Assembly (NCBI GenBank): GCA_035512155.1
Contig: DATKEN010000003.1
Location: forward strand, 1 to 64,000
Origin: JABCYV01 sp035512155
Lineage (GTDB): Bacteria; Acidobacteriota; Terriglobia; Terriglobales; Acidobacteriaceae
DNA length: 64,000 nt
Reading direction: 5' to 3'
In this document: in pieces, positions 1 to 10,105 of the stretch
Numbering within the stretch: position 1 is the stretch's first letter
Layout: each line of letters opens with the position of its first letter
Made by a program: the position numbers and the translations under genes
The notes under the pieces: model-generated
Told to the model about the DNA's origin: nothing
The model's database searches: none
What the model saw: only the letters and a program-made list of their open reading frames with translations

Positions 1-197
1 CTGCGGCGGCGGTGCGCTCTTACCGCACCTTTTCACCCTTACCTCGGCCTTGCGGCCGGAGCGGTATGTTTTCTGTGGCACTTTCCGTCGGCCGGGCTTG
101 AACCCGGTCTCCCGGACGTTATCCGGCACACTGCTCTGCGGAGTTCGGACTTTCCTCCCGTCTCGCGACGAGCGACCGTCCGGTCCAGCTGCCAACA
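1..197 (-). ncRNA. rnpB: RNase P RNA (bacterial class A), 3' part cut by window edge
   Basis: On the minus strand the sequence contains the conserved class A core near the 5' end (GGGAGGAAAGTCCGAACTCC) and the later block AGGTAAGGGTGAAAAGGTGC followed by GGTAAGAGCGCACCG. These are hallmark RNase P RNA segments in the right order and spacing. The RNA is the catalytic part of the enzyme that trims 5' leaders of pre-tRNAs. The 5' end is set about seven bases after a TATAAT box at 203-208. The 3' half lies outside the window. An open reading frame crosses the region on the plus strand but is a shadow of the RNA. Confidence 0.95.
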
Positions 198-202
198 GAA
201 TC

Positions 203-208
203 ATTATA
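203..208 (-). promoter_or_regulatory. -10 box of the rnpB promoter
   Basis: A perfect TATAAT reads on the minus strand, placed so that transcription would start at about 196-197, where the RNase P RNA begins. The -35 region (about 226-231, AAGGTC) is poor, so other activation or an extended element may help. Confidence 0.6.
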
Positions 209-362
209 TCGGACGTCAGGCATCGGACCTTAGACCTCAGACCGCTAGACCTCACGGGAGGCGCGATTTCCCCATCAGCGCGCGGAAAGTATTTATCCGC
301 GTGGAAGCTACTGAACTTGGATCCCATCGAAATCTACGATACGAGTAGACTGTCCCATCCGA

Positions 363-1553
363 ATGATTCGCCATGCCCTCGAAATTGTCGGCGCCCTCGG
401 AACGCTTTCGAGCTTAGCTTATAGCGCGCTCTGCCTGTGGAGTGCGGTGAAATTACTCCGGCAACGGAAGAGTGCGGGCGAGGAGCCCGTTCGACTTCGC
501 TCAGGGCAGGTTCGCACTACACAACCTGAGCTGCCGGTTTCGATTCTCAAGCCACTCAAGGGTACGGATCCTGAAATGTATGAGAGCCTGCGCAGTCATT
601 GCGTGCAGGAATATGAGGAGTACGAGATTATTTTCGGAGTGAGCGAGTCCGCTGATCCTGCGGCGAAAATTGTCGAGCGCCTGAAGTCGGAGTTTCCACG
701 GCGCGCGATTCGTTTGCTGGTCTGTGAAAAGAACCTGGGAGCGAACACTAAAGTCAGCAACCTGGCGCAGATGCTTCCTCGTTCGAAATATGAATATCTC
801 CTGGTGAATGACAGTGACATTCGGGTGGAACCTGACTATTTGCGGCGGGTGTTTGCTGCGTTCGCCGATACGACGGTCGGCATGGTGACCTGTCTTTACC
901 GCGGCGTGGCGAGTCCGACTCTGGGTTCACGCATGGAGATGATGGGCATCAGCACCGATTTTGCTGCTGGAGTACTGGCGGCAGGTCAATTGGAAGGAGG
1001 CCTCCATTTTGCATTGGGTTCCACGTTGGCGTTCCGGCGCTCGGGTTTGGAAGCGATCGGAGGGTTCGAAGCGTTCGTGGATTACCTGGCGGACGACTAT
1101 GAGATGGGAACACAAATTGCCGCGCGAGGCCTAGAGGTGAGGTTATCGGACGTTGTAGTCGAGACATTCCTCCCGCCCTACTCGTTGCGCGAATTTGTCG
1201 AGCACCAGTTGCGATGGGCGCGCACCATCCGCGATTCGCGCCGTTGGGGTTATGTGGGTCTGGTATTTACCTTCCTCCTGCCGTGGGCGCTGCTGACACT
1301 GGTCTCCTCGAAGGGCGCCCCATGGGCATGGGGATTGTTTGCCTTAGCGTGTGCGGTTCGTCTGCTAACGGCTCTGGTGATCGGAGGAGGAGTTCTGCAC
1401 GATCGCCAGGTGAAGCGCTGGATTTGGTTGATTCCGCTGCGCGACGTGGTTGCGGTCCTGGTCTGGCTGGGTAGCTTTGCCGGAAGCAGCGTAGTCTGGC
1501 GGGGCGATTACTTTTATTTAAAAGACGGAAAGCTGGCCCGGATTAATAAATAG
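363..1553 (+). CDS. HpnI/ceramide-glucosyltransferase-like glycosyltransferase (GT2/GT21)
   Basis: Membrane glycosyltransferase of 396 residues that should transfer a sugar from a nucleotide sugar to a lipid. In hopanoid producers HpnI adds N-acetylglucosamine to bacteriohopanetetrol, and the ceramide glucosyltransferases are relatives. Visible parts are an N-terminal membrane helix (about 8-33), the start of the GT domain PVSILKPLKG (58-67), the DSD metal/nucleotide motif (150-152), DDYEMG (244-249), the QLRWA motif (282-286) and three C-terminal membrane helices. A paralogue with the same layout lies at 2335-3468 on the other strand. The linker at about residues 42-51 is encoded by a repeat-like DNA word. 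The exact acceptor lipid cannot be told from sequence. Confidence 0.85.
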   Translation: MIRHALEIVGALGTLSSLAYSALCLWSAVKLLRQRKSAGEEPVRLRSGQVRTTQPELPVSILKPLKGTDPEMYESLRSHCVQEYEEYEIIFGVSESADPAAKIVERLKSEFPRRAIRLLVCEKNLGANTKVSNLAQMLPRSKYEYLLVNDSDIRVEPDYLRRVFAAFADTTVGMVTCLYRGVASPTLGSRMEMMGISTDFAAGVLAAGQLEGGLHFALGSTLAFRRSGLEAIGGFEAFVDYLADDYEMGTQIAARGLEVRLSDVVVETFLPPYSLREFVEHQLRWARTIRDSRRWGYVGLVFTFLLPWALLTLVSSKGAPWAWGLFALACAVRLLTALVIGGGVLHDRQVKRWIWLIPLRDVVAVLVWLGSFAGSSVVWRGDYFYLKDGKLARINK

Positions 1554-1819
1554 GACTACCCATAGATACCCTATCGATGTGGCCGGGGGGTTCGTCAACA
1601 GGTGATTGGCTACCCTCTGGGCTTTGCGGTTTAAAAGAAATCTCCACGGCGGCGAAACTTATGTCTATCCCCGGTGTTCCCAACGTCGTATCCAGAGAGT
1701 TTTTCTTCCGATAGACCTTAGACCGCTGTAAGCACATGAGTTTCCCAGCGGAGCGCAGAGTGCTTGTTCGCGGCAGCACCCGACGATCCAGACGGGAACC
1801 TCAGTGAAAAGGAGATCCT

Positions 1820-2221
1820 ATGTTTTCCCGCACCTCCGTCCTGTCCGTTGCCGCCCTGCTTGCTCTTGTGTTCCATACAGGCTGCAACAATGCTCTTAAC
1901 CCCCTCTGCGGTAGTTCCAGGCCCGCGCCCCTTATCGGTTCACTTGCCCCCAGCACCATGAGTTTTGCTCAGGTGCAGGAGGGTACGTTGCTCATCGTGA
2001 ACGGCAGCCAATTTGCTCCCTCCTCTGAAGTTGTCATCAACGGAAAGACTCTGGGCGCCACAGTTATCAACGCTCAGCAGCTGAGCGTCATGATTACGAC
2101 CAGTTTGATTTCTGCTCCAGGGAGCGTGAAAGTGACTGTGCATACTCCGGGCGGGAACTCCGGAGACCTGGGCTGTAGTAGCGGGGGCGACAGCAGCGCA
2201 TTATTATTGACCATCAACTAG
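1820..2221 (+). CDS. Small lipoprotein with an IPT/TIG domain
   Basis: A 133-residue exported protein. The N-terminus has a signal peptide ending in a lipobox (HTGC, Cys22), so it should be lipid-anchored. The rest looks like one IPT/TIG immunoglobulin-like repeat: the opening PSTMSFAQVQEGTLLIVNGS followed by short beta strands and a closing LLLTIN strand. IPT/TIG domains are binding or spacer modules on the cell surface. A strong ribosome site (AAGGAGATC) sits just before the ATG. It lies between two glycosyltransferases but has no clear functional tie to them. Function unknown. Confidence 0.8.
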   Translation: MFSRTSVLSVAALLALVFHTGCNNALNPLCGSSRPAPLIGSLAPSTMSFAQVQEGTLLIVNGSQFAPSSEVVINGKTLGATVINAQQLSVMITTSLISAPGSVKVTVHTPGGNSGDLGCSSGGDSSALLLTIN

Positions 2222-2334
2222 TGCTGGACGAGCTTGGAATTTCTACCGAGCCGAATAAGCTTCGGCAAAATAAGCACGGATGCCTAGCCACCTTCGGGCA
2301 CCACATGGACCGGCGGGACGGTCTGGCATTTCCC

Positions 2335-3468
2335 TCAGCTGGCCGAATCCGTAAGTAATTCGAAGCGTCCGTCACGATGCAGTCGATAACGGCGTCCACG
2401 CCACAGAATAGTGTTTCCAAAGAAGCCCGCGATCCAGAAGCAGAACGCGACCACGTCTTCGACCGGAAGCAGCAACCAGTTGAGCTTCGCTTTCAGGACT
2501 CGCGCTGAGACTACGTAAGCGGCTAGAGCACGCACCAAGAGAGCCAGAACAGGTACAGGCCACCACGCCGGCTTCCACGCCCAGACAAGCAGCGACAGGG
2601 CCAAGGGCATGGTGAATAGCTGGCCGAGATATCCCAATGGCCGAGACCGCCGCGTACTGCGCGCCCACCGCAGACGATGCGCCATGTTCTGACGCAAACC
2701 GCTACTGCCAATGTGGTGTTCGATCACGTACGAAGAGAGAATCACCTCGTAACCAGCTTCGGCGGCGAACTTGCCCATCACAAAGTCTTCGGCAAGATAA
2801 TCTTTCAGCCGATTGAAACCTCCAATGGATTCAAGCGCCGACCGCCGCGCAACGATGGTCGGACCCACGGCGAACTGCATACCTTCGATCATCCTGGCCA
2901 CCAGGATGCCAGCCATGAAATCGGTGTTCATGCCGGTCACTTCTAAGCGAGACCAGATGCTTGGGCCAGGCACGGCACGGTAGGGGCAGGTGACAATTCC
3001 CACGCGAGGATTTTTAAATTCAGCGGTCACGGTTCGAAGTAAGGTGGGAGTGACGCGGGTGTCGCTGTCGCTCATCACGATCAGGTCATGCGCAGCGGCC
3101 GCGAGCATTCGATCCAGGCTGAAAACCTTCGCGTTGGGGTACGGTGGCTTACCCGTTACGATCAGGCGAGTGGGAATCTCTGGGTATTCGCGCCGCAGCT
3201 TTTCGACGACGCCAGCAGCAGGATCGTCGGCTGCACCAACCGCAAAAAGAATCTCGCAGGCCGGATAGTCCTGTTCGAAGAAGGTTCGCAGGTTCGACTC
3301 GAGTCCATCCTCCAAGCCGGACAATGGCTTAAGAATGCTGATGGGCTCGGGAGAGCTGAGAGGAAGCTTCTGTACGGCGAGATACCGCCACCCCGCGATA
3401 ATGGTGAGGAAGGAGTACACCACGGCGCCCGCAAGCAGAATCAGCAGGACGTAGGTCATTTCAGTCAC
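2335..3468 (-). CDS. HpnI-like lipid glycosyltransferase, second copy
   Basis: A 377-residue GT2/GT21-type enzyme, paralogous to the one at 363-1553. It has an N-terminal membrane helix, PISILKPLSG, SDSDTRV (DxD-type motif), AEDFVMGK and HRLRWARS (the QxxRW position with His-Arg in place of Gln), then C-terminal membrane helices. The open frame begins with GTG at 3468, overlapping the stop of the upstream gene by four bases; an ATG three codons further in (3459) is the other possible start. It follows the ArnT-like gene in one operon, so the two probably work on the same envelope lipid. Acceptor unknown. Confidence 0.85.
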   Translation of the reverse strand: MTEMTYVLLILLAGAVVYSFLTIIAGWRYLAVQKLPLSSPEPISILKPLSGLEDGLESNLRTFFEQDYPACEILFAVGAADDPAAGVVEKLRREYPEIPTRLIVTGKPPYPNAKVFSLDRMLAAAAHDLIVMSDSDTRVTPTLLRTVTAEFKNPRVGIVTCPYRAVPGPSIWSRLEVTGMNTDFMAGILVARMIEGMQFAVGPTIVARRSALESIGGFNRLKDYLAEDFVMGKFAAEAGYEVILSSYVIEHHIGSSGLRQNMAHRLRWARSTRRSRPLGYLGQLFTMPLALSLLVWAWKPAWWPVPVLALLVRALAAYVVSARVLKAKLNWLLLPVEDVVAFCFWIAGFFGNTILWRGRRYRLHRDGRFELLTDSAS

Positions 3469-5345
3469 TCAATCCGGCGGTTAGAGAAAATGAACTTCCC
3501 GCCGCTGCGGGCCAGTTCGTATTTTTCGGCACCGCGCAATTCCTTGGGATTTTCTTGAGTGGTCCACAGGAAGACCTCGGCCGGACCCGACCACAAAACA
3601 GCCAGAGATGATTCGGTCTCGAACACGTGGGGAGCGTCGGGAAACTTCGATCCATACCAAAGGTTCCCACTGGGCTCATGTAGAACTCCCAGCGGGATGC
3701 CGGTATAGAAATTCAGGGTCGAGGCTTCATGGTACTCGCCGTCGACTACGATGACGTCTCCGGGCCGATAACGCCGCTGGATGGCCAGAGCGAGCTGATG
3801 CGAGGACAGAATCGGCGAAAAGGTTACGAAAGCCGAATGTACATAAGCCAGCAACCCGACCATCATCAACGCCAACACCACGTTGCCCTGACCGGGGCGT
3901 CCACGCCTTCTCAGAATCCAATTCAATCCCGACCCCAGCAGCAGTGAAATAACGGTGCCTAGCAGAGGCGCGCGAAACGCGCCAAGAGCTTGCGGAGTCA
4001 GATCCAGAAAGTGACCGAGGGCGAGATCGTAGTCCTGGGGATTTTTCTTCAGCAGGTCAGCCAAATCAGTTCCCGGCGCGGGCGCGCGGGAAGACATCAA
4101 CAGGATCACGCCAACCACAAAGCCTGCGGCAGCGATCGCCAGTAAGATGGCGGAAGAGATTCGTCCAGCGCGACGCGCCGATGAATCGGCAGCTGCGTCA
4201 GATTCCTTTGCCAGCCATCCGCCCACTAACAGCGCCAGCGCCGGAACGGCTGGAATAGTGTAGTACTCCTGGCGAGTCGAAAAACTGAAGAAAGCCACGA
4301 TGACCAGCGCCCACAGCGCGAAAAATAGATTCGCCCGAAGACGAGCGTCGAGACCGCTGCGCAACTGGCTCCATTTCATCGGCACTTCACGGATCGCTTG
4401 CGGAAGAAATACGCTCCACGGTACCAGCCAGACCAGAAGCAATCCCCAGAAAATCAATAAGGGAACCGTGTCGTACCCGGGCGGCACCCGTTTGTTCACG
4501 TACCGCAGAAAGTGCTCATTCACGAAATAGAACCACAGAAACCCCCGCACTGCACCCTGGCTGGGATTGCGCAAAGCTGCCAGAATGTGCCACGGCGCCG
4601 CTAGCAAAAGAAAGACCAATGTGCTGGACAGCAGCCGCAGTCTCAGTAAATGACGGAGGTTGCCGGTGAGAAGCAAATAGAGGCCGACCGCGGCGACAGG
4701 AAATATCAGACCGATCAAGCCTTTGGTCAGCACGTTCAACGCACAGGTGGCGGCAAATCCCCAGCAAGTCAGCCGGGAAGGCGGATCCTCCTCCAGGGAT
4801 CGCAAGAAAAAATATGCTCCTAAGGTTAGCCAGAGGCCTACGATCACGTCCGGAATCTGAAAGCGGGTAAAGATGTAGGGACCGACGGCTGTAGCCAACA
4901 CAACAGCCGAATAAAACCCGCCCGTTTCCCCATAGGACTGTTTTCCTATCTTGTACGTGACCAGCAACAAGGCCAGCACGGCCAGCACTAGCGGAAGCCG
5001 CGTGCTCCAATCCGTCGCTCCGAAAAGCACGTAGCTCACGGCCACGGTCCAATAGGGGAGTGGGGCCTTTTCCAAATATCGGATACCGTTGGTATGCAAT
5101 GTCACCCAGTCGTGGGTCAGCACCATCTCGCGGGCGGCTTCGGCGTGAACGGTGTCCACATCATCGAGCAGGGCGGGAGTAAACATTCCCGCTAGGTAGA
5201 TCGCAGCCCATAGCAGAACGATCGCGAGCAAAGATGAAATCGACGAAACAGGCTGAGCGCGAGTGAATGATGCCCGAGTGGGCGATGCGGAAACCGGATA
5301 ACCAGGCTCATGACCGGGCTTCTGCGCAGCGACCGACAGATTCAT
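3465..5345 (-). CDS. ArnT/PMT-like glycosyltransferase (GT39/GT83), membrane protein
   Basis: A 626-residue integral membrane protein with roughly a dozen predicted membrane helices and a C-terminal soluble part. The first periplasmic loop carries the hallmark acidic pair in LLDDVDTVHAEAAREMV and the KAPLPYWTV motif typical of ArnT-like enzymes, which move a sugar from a polyprenyl-phosphate donor to a lipid or protein on the outer face of the inner membrane. Its stop overlaps the start of the downstream HpnI-like gene, so they are translated together. The likely role is modification of lipid A, hopanoid or another envelope lipid; ArnT itself adds aminoarabinose to lipid A, but that substrate cannot be claimed here. 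Confidence 0.85.
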   Translation of the reverse strand: MNLSVAAQKPGHEPGYPVSASPTRASFTRAQPVSSISSLLAIVLLWAAIYLAGMFTPALLDDVDTVHAEAAREMVLTHDWVTLHTNGIRYLEKAPLPYWTVAVSYVLFGATDWSTRLPLVLAVLALLLVTYKIGKQSYGETGGFYSAVVLATAVGPYIFTRFQIPDVIVGLWLTLGAYFFLRSLEEDPPSRLTCWGFAATCALNVLTKGLIGLIFPVAAVGLYLLLTGNLRHLLRLRLLSSTLVFLLLAAPWHILAALRNPSQGAVRGFLWFYFVNEHFLRYVNKRVPPGYDTVPLLIFWGLLLVWLVPWSVFLPQAIREVPMKWSQLRSGLDARLRANLFFALWALVIVAFFSFSTRQEYYTIPAVPALALLVGGWLAKESDAAADSSARRAGRISSAILLAIAAAGFVVGVILLMSSRAPAPGTDLADLLKKNPQDYDLALGHFLDLTPQALGAFRAPLLGTVISLLLGSGLNWILRRRGRPGQGNVVLALMMVGLLAYVHSAFVTFSPILSSHQLALAIQRRYRPGDVIVVDGEYHEASTLNFYTGIPLGVLHEPSGNLWYGSKFPDAPHVFETESSLAVLWSGPAEVFLWTTQENPKELRGAEKYELARSGGKFIFSNRRIE

Positions 5346-5393
5346 GCAGGATTCCGGCTGTCAATTATACGAGAGGGGCGGAAAGGATAGGAA

Positions 5394-7372
5394 CTAGCTG
5401 GAACCAGCTGAGGCGGCCATCACGGTTTCAGTTTCCAGAACCTCGCGGATTTTTCGGGCCAGGGTTTTCAAGGAAAAAGGCTTTTGCAGGAAACGAGTGG
5501 TCACATCAATCGCCCCATGTCGCAGCACCGTATTTTCCGCGTAGCCAGAGACGAACAGCACTTCATGCTGGGCCGTTCCGTCGCCAAATGACCCGCCAGC
5601 TTTGCCCCACCCATGTTGGGCATGACCACGTCGGTGATCATCATGTGAATTGGCGGAATGTAATCCCGCGCGATGCAGAGCGCATCTTCGCCATTCTTGG
5701 CCTCCAGGACGATGTACCCATTCAGCATCAGGTACTCCCGAGTCGACTGCCGGACAGCCAACTCGTCTTCGACCAGCAGCACAGTTTCGCATCCCTTGGA
5801 AGAGATCTCGATCGGCTTTGAAGAGTGGATCTTTTCGATCCCTTGTTGAACTCGAGGCAAGTAGATCTTGAAAGTGGTTCCTAGCCCGGGCTCGCTGTAT
5901 ACCCAGACAAAGCCACCGTTCTGCTTCACGATTCCATAGACAGTGGCCAATCCCAGCCCGGTGCCTTTGCCTTCTCCCTTCGTGGTGTAAAAAGGCTCGA
6001 AGATGTGAGCCATGTGCTCAGAAGCAATGCCGGTGCCCGAGTCAGTAACGGCGAGCAAGACGTAATCGCCGGCGGGCACGATTGAATGCTCCTGCACATA
6101 ATCCTCGTCAAGCTGGACGTTCGCAGTTTCGATCGTGAGCTTGCCGCCTTTCGGCATGGCATCGCGCGCATTGGCCGCCAGGTTCATGACAATCTGCTCG
6201 ATCTGCACCAGATCGGCTTTAACTTTGCCTAGATTTTGTCCTGGAGCAAATATCAGCTCAATATCTTCACCAATCAGACGTGGCAGCATCTTGTTGATCT
6301 CTTCGACGATCCAGTTCAGATCGACGAGTTGAAGGGACTGCACCTGCTTGCGGCCAAAGGCCAGCAATTGCCGGGTAAGGTCGGCGGCTCGGCGCGAGGC
6401 GGTCATGATCTCCTGCACGTTGCGACGCAATGGGTGCTCGGGCGCCACGGAATCCAACATCAGCTCGGCGTAGGCGCTGATTACCATCAACAAGTTATTG
6501 AAGTCATGAGCGACGCCGCCCGCCAGCTTGCCGATGGCATCCATTTTCTGAGCTTGCTGGAGTTGGGTTTCCAACCTGCGCCGTTCCGTGATGTCGCGGT
6601 CATTGGAGATAAAGTGAGTGATCTTTCCCTCAGCATCGCGCAGGGGTGTGATGGTTTTTTCCGCCAAGAAGATCTCTCCGTTCTTCTTTCGGTTTGCCAA
6701 AATCCCACGAAACACGGCGCCCGAAAGAATGGTTTGCCACAATTCCTTATAAATCTCGGGAGTCTGCTCTTCAGATTTGAGCATGCGGGGCGTTTGTCCG
6801 ATGGTTTCCTCACGGGAGTAGCCGGTGAAAACTTCGAAGGCAGGGTTGACGTATTCAATCACTCCATCGCGGTCGGTGATTATCACCAAATCCGCGGATT
6901 GCTCCACGGCGCCCCAGAGCTTGCGCAAGGCGTCTTCCGCTTTCTGGCGCTGGCGCTCTTTGCAGTAGACCTCAATGGCGTGGCGGATATCGCGGGAAAC
7001 GGACGCCACGTCTGACCCAGGTTTCCGGCAACAGCGGCCTGCTCCGGTTCTAATCGCGGCCTCAACCGTTGCCTCGTCGACAAAATCGCTGAGAAAGATG
7101 ACTTGCGCCCCCAATCCGCGTTCGCGCAACTCGTGCAATAGGCGAAGTGCCGCGCCGTCGCCAGAATTGTAGTCGCACAAAACCAGGTCATAGGTTGCCT
7201 GTTTCAGGAGTGCAAGTGCTTCTTCGAAGGAATGGGCGTGGTTCAGGGCTATTTGTTCCTCGCCGGCCCGAACTAGCAAATCACGCAGGTAGGCGAAATC
7301 CTCGTAATCTCCTGCCACCAGTAGTATCTGCATTTGCCTGCTGCCGATGGCAACATTAGTCAGACTGTTCAT
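5394..7372 (-). pseudogene. Hybrid sensor histidine kinase (REC-PAS-HisKA-HATPase-REC) with a one-base frameshift near its 3' end
   Basis: The reading frame encodes, in order, an N-terminal receiver domain, a PAS domain, a HisKA region (GGVAHDFNN, phosphoacceptor His), a HATPase domain (NLAANARDAM, GTGLGLATVYG) and a C-terminal receiver. The last receiver is complete only if the frame changes: one frame stops at 5501, while the missing end (LFVSGYAEN ... LQKPFSLKTL) continues in the next frame to 5394. Restoring one G after the codon pair ATGAAG (plus-strand position 5560/5561) gives a normal domain. The kinase is soluble. The start was taken at ATG 7372; the open frame runs on to 7420. Either a real mutation that removes the output receiver or an assembly error. 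Confidence 0.85.
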
Positions 7373-7602
7373 GACCGCACCCCGGCTAAGTGCTACATCG
7401 GGGGCCCATGAGGGAAGCATCGCGGGTAACGGTGTGGTTATTGGACGAAGCTGCTGGCGAGGTGTCAGTTCAGGAAGAGGGTCGTTTCAGGAAGAGTGGC
7501 AAAGAGAGTCGGGCGATAACAAGGCGAATCAGACCAGGCATCGACGCCGGTCGCAGAATCCAGCGCGCATCCCATCTCATCCTTTATGCTAGTAGTGTAG
7601 GT

Positions 7603-10098
7603 ATGGCCACGCAGTCCAAAATAAGCACCGAATCAGTACCCGCAGGAATTATCAGCGCTCCCAATGGAGAGCGTGAGCGTGTGTTTGACGCGTTTCGCCG
7701 CTGGGGATATCTGCAAGCAGATCTGGATCCGCTCGGTTTTCTGGCTCCCGTGCCACACCCCGATATGCAGATTGAAGGTGAGCTGGCTCGCGAGGCGCGG
7801 CGTGTGTACTGCGGCACCGTCGGCGCGGAGTTCATGCATATCGACGATCCTGAACGCAGGCGCTGGATACAGGAGCGCATGGAAGGCCAGCAGGCTGATG
7901 TTGATCAGGAACGAGTGCTTGATCTGCTCATCCGGGCGGACCTGTTTGAACAGGTTCTGCAACAGCGGTATCTGGGCACCAAGCGCTTTTCCCTCGAAGG
8001 TGTAACCGCGCTGATCCCGCTAGTGGACGAGATTCTGGAAGCTGCTGGAGAACGCGGGGCGGTCGAGCTGGTGATGGGAATGAGCCATCGCGGACGACTG
8101 AACGTGATTGTGCATGTCGCTAAACGCGCCGCCGAAGAGGTATTCGCCGGTTTCGAAGATGTCGATCCCCGCAGTGTTCTCGGCGGGGGTGATGTGAAAT
8201 ACCACATGGGTGCAACCGGCGAGTACACGACGCGCAGCGGAGCCAAGATCCACATCCATCTGGTTTCTAATCCCAGCCACCTGGAGGCCGTGGATCCCGT
8301 CACCGTCGGCCGCACTCGCGCTAAGCAGGACCGCGCCGGCGATGGAGGAGCGCAGAAATATGTCCCCCTGCTAGTCCACGGCGACGCCGCGTTTGCCGGC
8401 CAAGGTATCACCGCCGAGACTCTCAACTACGCCGACCTGAAAGGTTATGACGTAGGCGGTACCGTCCACCTACTGGTCAATAACTTGCTCGGTTTCACCA
8501 CGCTTCCCGGAGAATTACATTCGTCTCGATTTGCGGCGCAGCTTGCTCGGCGGCAGTCCATTCCGATTTTTCACGTGAATGGGGAGGACGTGGACGCTGT
8601 CGTACGAGTAGGCCGCATGGCGCTTGAATATCGCTACGCCTTTGGCAGCGACGTGGTTGTGGACATGATCGGCTATCGTCGTCACGGACACAGCGAAGTC
8701 GATGATCCCACAGTTACGCAGCCGCTGCTGTATAAAGCGATCAAGGACCACCCTCCGCTTTGGGAGATTTACGCTGACGATATAGAAGCAGAAAACGCTC
8801 CGGCGCTAGTAGAGGAAATCCGCCGCGAACTGGAAGCTGCACAGCAGAAAGCCGGCAGCATCACGAAGAAACCCACGCTGCGCGATTTGCCTAGCTATTG
8901 GGATAACTACCAGGGTGGACGGTACAAGGCGCAGTACGGAGTTGACACGGGAGTGCCCACGGAAGAATTGCGGGAAATTACCGAACGTCTCACGACTTAT
9001 CCTGAAGGATTCCACATCCATCCAAAGGTCAAGAAGTTGCTCGATCAACGGGCTGAAATGGGCGCGGGAAAGCGCCCGGTGGATTACGGGATGGCCGAGG
9101 CGCTGGCCTTTGGCAGTCTGGTAAGGGCCGGTATCCCAGTCCGGCTGAGCGGACAGGACACCCGCCGCGGCACTTTCAATCAGCGTCACTCCGTGCTCCT
9201 CGATGTAGAGAACGAGCAGGAGTATGTGCCGCTTGAACATATAGCAGCCGATCAGGCACGCTGCGAAATCTACAACTCCACTCTGTCGGAAGCGGGCGTT
9301 CTTGGATTCGAATACGGTTATAGCCGCGACTATCCCGAGGCTCTTGTGCTCTGGGAGGCGCAGTTCGGAGACTTTGTAAATGTCGCTCAGGCCGTAATCG
9401 ACCAATTTATCAGCGCGGGCGAAGACAAATGGGGGCTTCTCTCCGGGGTGGTTCTACTCCTGCCCCATGGATACGAAGGCCAGGGGCCGGAACATTCGAG
9501 TGCCCGTATCGAGCGTTTTTTGCAACTGGCGGCGCGCGACAACTTCCAAATCTGCCAGCCCTCAACTGCAGCGCAATATTTCCATTTATTGCGTCGTCAG
9601 GCGTTACGCTCCTGGCGCAAGCCGCTGGTGGTTTTTACGCCGAAGAGCATGCTGCGCCATCCGGACGCATCTTCCGCCGTTGAGGATTTCACCCACAAAC
9701 GCTTCTTGAATGTCTTGCCGGATGCGGAAGTAACTGATGCCAGCCGGGTTCTGCTCTGCACCGGAAAGATTGGCCACGAGCTGCGCGCCGAGCGCAAGAA
9801 GCGGAAAGACACTACAACTGCCATCGTTTTTGTAGAACAACTCTATCCTTTTCCCGAGGACGAACTGGTGGCTGCGATTCAGCAGCATCCATCAGCGCGG
9901 GACATTGTTTGGGTCCAGGAAGAGCCGGCCAATATGGGTGCGCTCTTCTACATGCTGCCGCGCCTCCGACACATCGCCAGCGAACGCTCCGTCCTGTCCG
10001 TGAAACGCTCCGCCAGCGCCAGTCCGGCGACGGGATCGGCGAAGGCGCATGAAGTGGAGCAAAAGACCCTGCTGGCGTTGGCATTCAGCAAAGCTTAG
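7603..10098 (+). CDS. sucA: 2-oxoglutarate dehydrogenase E1 component
   Basis: Thiamine-diphosphate enzyme of the citric acid cycle that decarboxylates 2-oxoglutarate and passes the succinyl group to the E2 lipoyl subunit. From ATG 7603 the protein is 831 residues, near the normal E1 size. Recognisable parts are GMSHRGRLNV, the HGDAAFAGQG thiamine-binding segment, NNLLGFTT, YRRHGHSEVDDP and the SGQDTRRGTFNQRH region. The frame is open 71 codons further upstream, but that stretch does not resemble E1 and overlaps the divergent promoter area. No E2 (sucB) or E3 (lpd) gene lies next to it, so the complex is encoded at scattered sites. Confidence 0.95.
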   Translation: MATQSKISTESVPAGIISAPNGERERVFDAFRRWGYLQADLDPLGFLAPVPHPDMQIEGELAREARRVYCGTVGAEFMHIDDPERRRWIQERMEGQQADVDQERVLDLLIRADLFEQVLQQRYLGTKRFSLEGVTALIPLVDEILEAAGERGAVELVMGMSHRGRLNVIVHVAKRAAEEVFAGFEDVDPRSVLGGGDVKYHMGATGEYTTRSGAKIHIHLVSNPSHLEAVDPVTVGRTRAKQDRAGDGGAQKYVPLLVHGDAAFAGQGITAETLNYADLKGYDVGGTVHLLVNNLLGFTTLPGELHSSRFAAQLARRQSIPIFHVNGEDVDAVVRVGRMALEYRYAFGSDVVVDMIGYRRHGHSEVDDPTVTQPLLYKAIKDHPPLWEIYADDIEAENAPALVEEIRRELEAAQQKAGSITKKPTLRDLPSYWDNYQGGRYKAQYGVDTGVPTEELREITERLTTYPEGFHIHPKVKKLLDQRAEMGAGKRPVDYGMAEALAFGSLVRAGIPVRLSGQDTRRGTFNQRHSVLLDVENEQEYVPLEHIAADQARCEIYNSTLSEAGVLGFEYGYSRDYPEALVLWEAQFGDFVNVAQAVIDQFISAGEDKWGLLSGVVLLLPHGYEGQGPEHSSARIERFLQLAARDNFQICQPSTAAQYFHLLRRQALRSWRKPLVVFTPKSMLRHPDASSAVEDFTHKRFLNVLPDAEVTDASRVLLCTGKIGHELRAERKKRKDTTTAIVFVEQLYPFPEDELVAAIQQHPSARDIVWVQEEPANMGALFYMLPRLRHIASERSVLSVKRSASASPATGSAKAHEVEQKTLLALAFSKA

Positions 10099-10105
10099 GT
10101 CCAAG

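Noticed and set aside
50..424. 124-codon open frame on the plus strand at the left edge
   Set aside because: It runs over the RNase P RNA and its promoter in antisense; the residues are basic and Pro/Arg-rich with no protein pattern.
7390..7602. N-terminal extension of sucA
   Set aside because: The 71 codons before ATG 7603 do not look like the E1 N-terminus and lie in the divergent promoter region.
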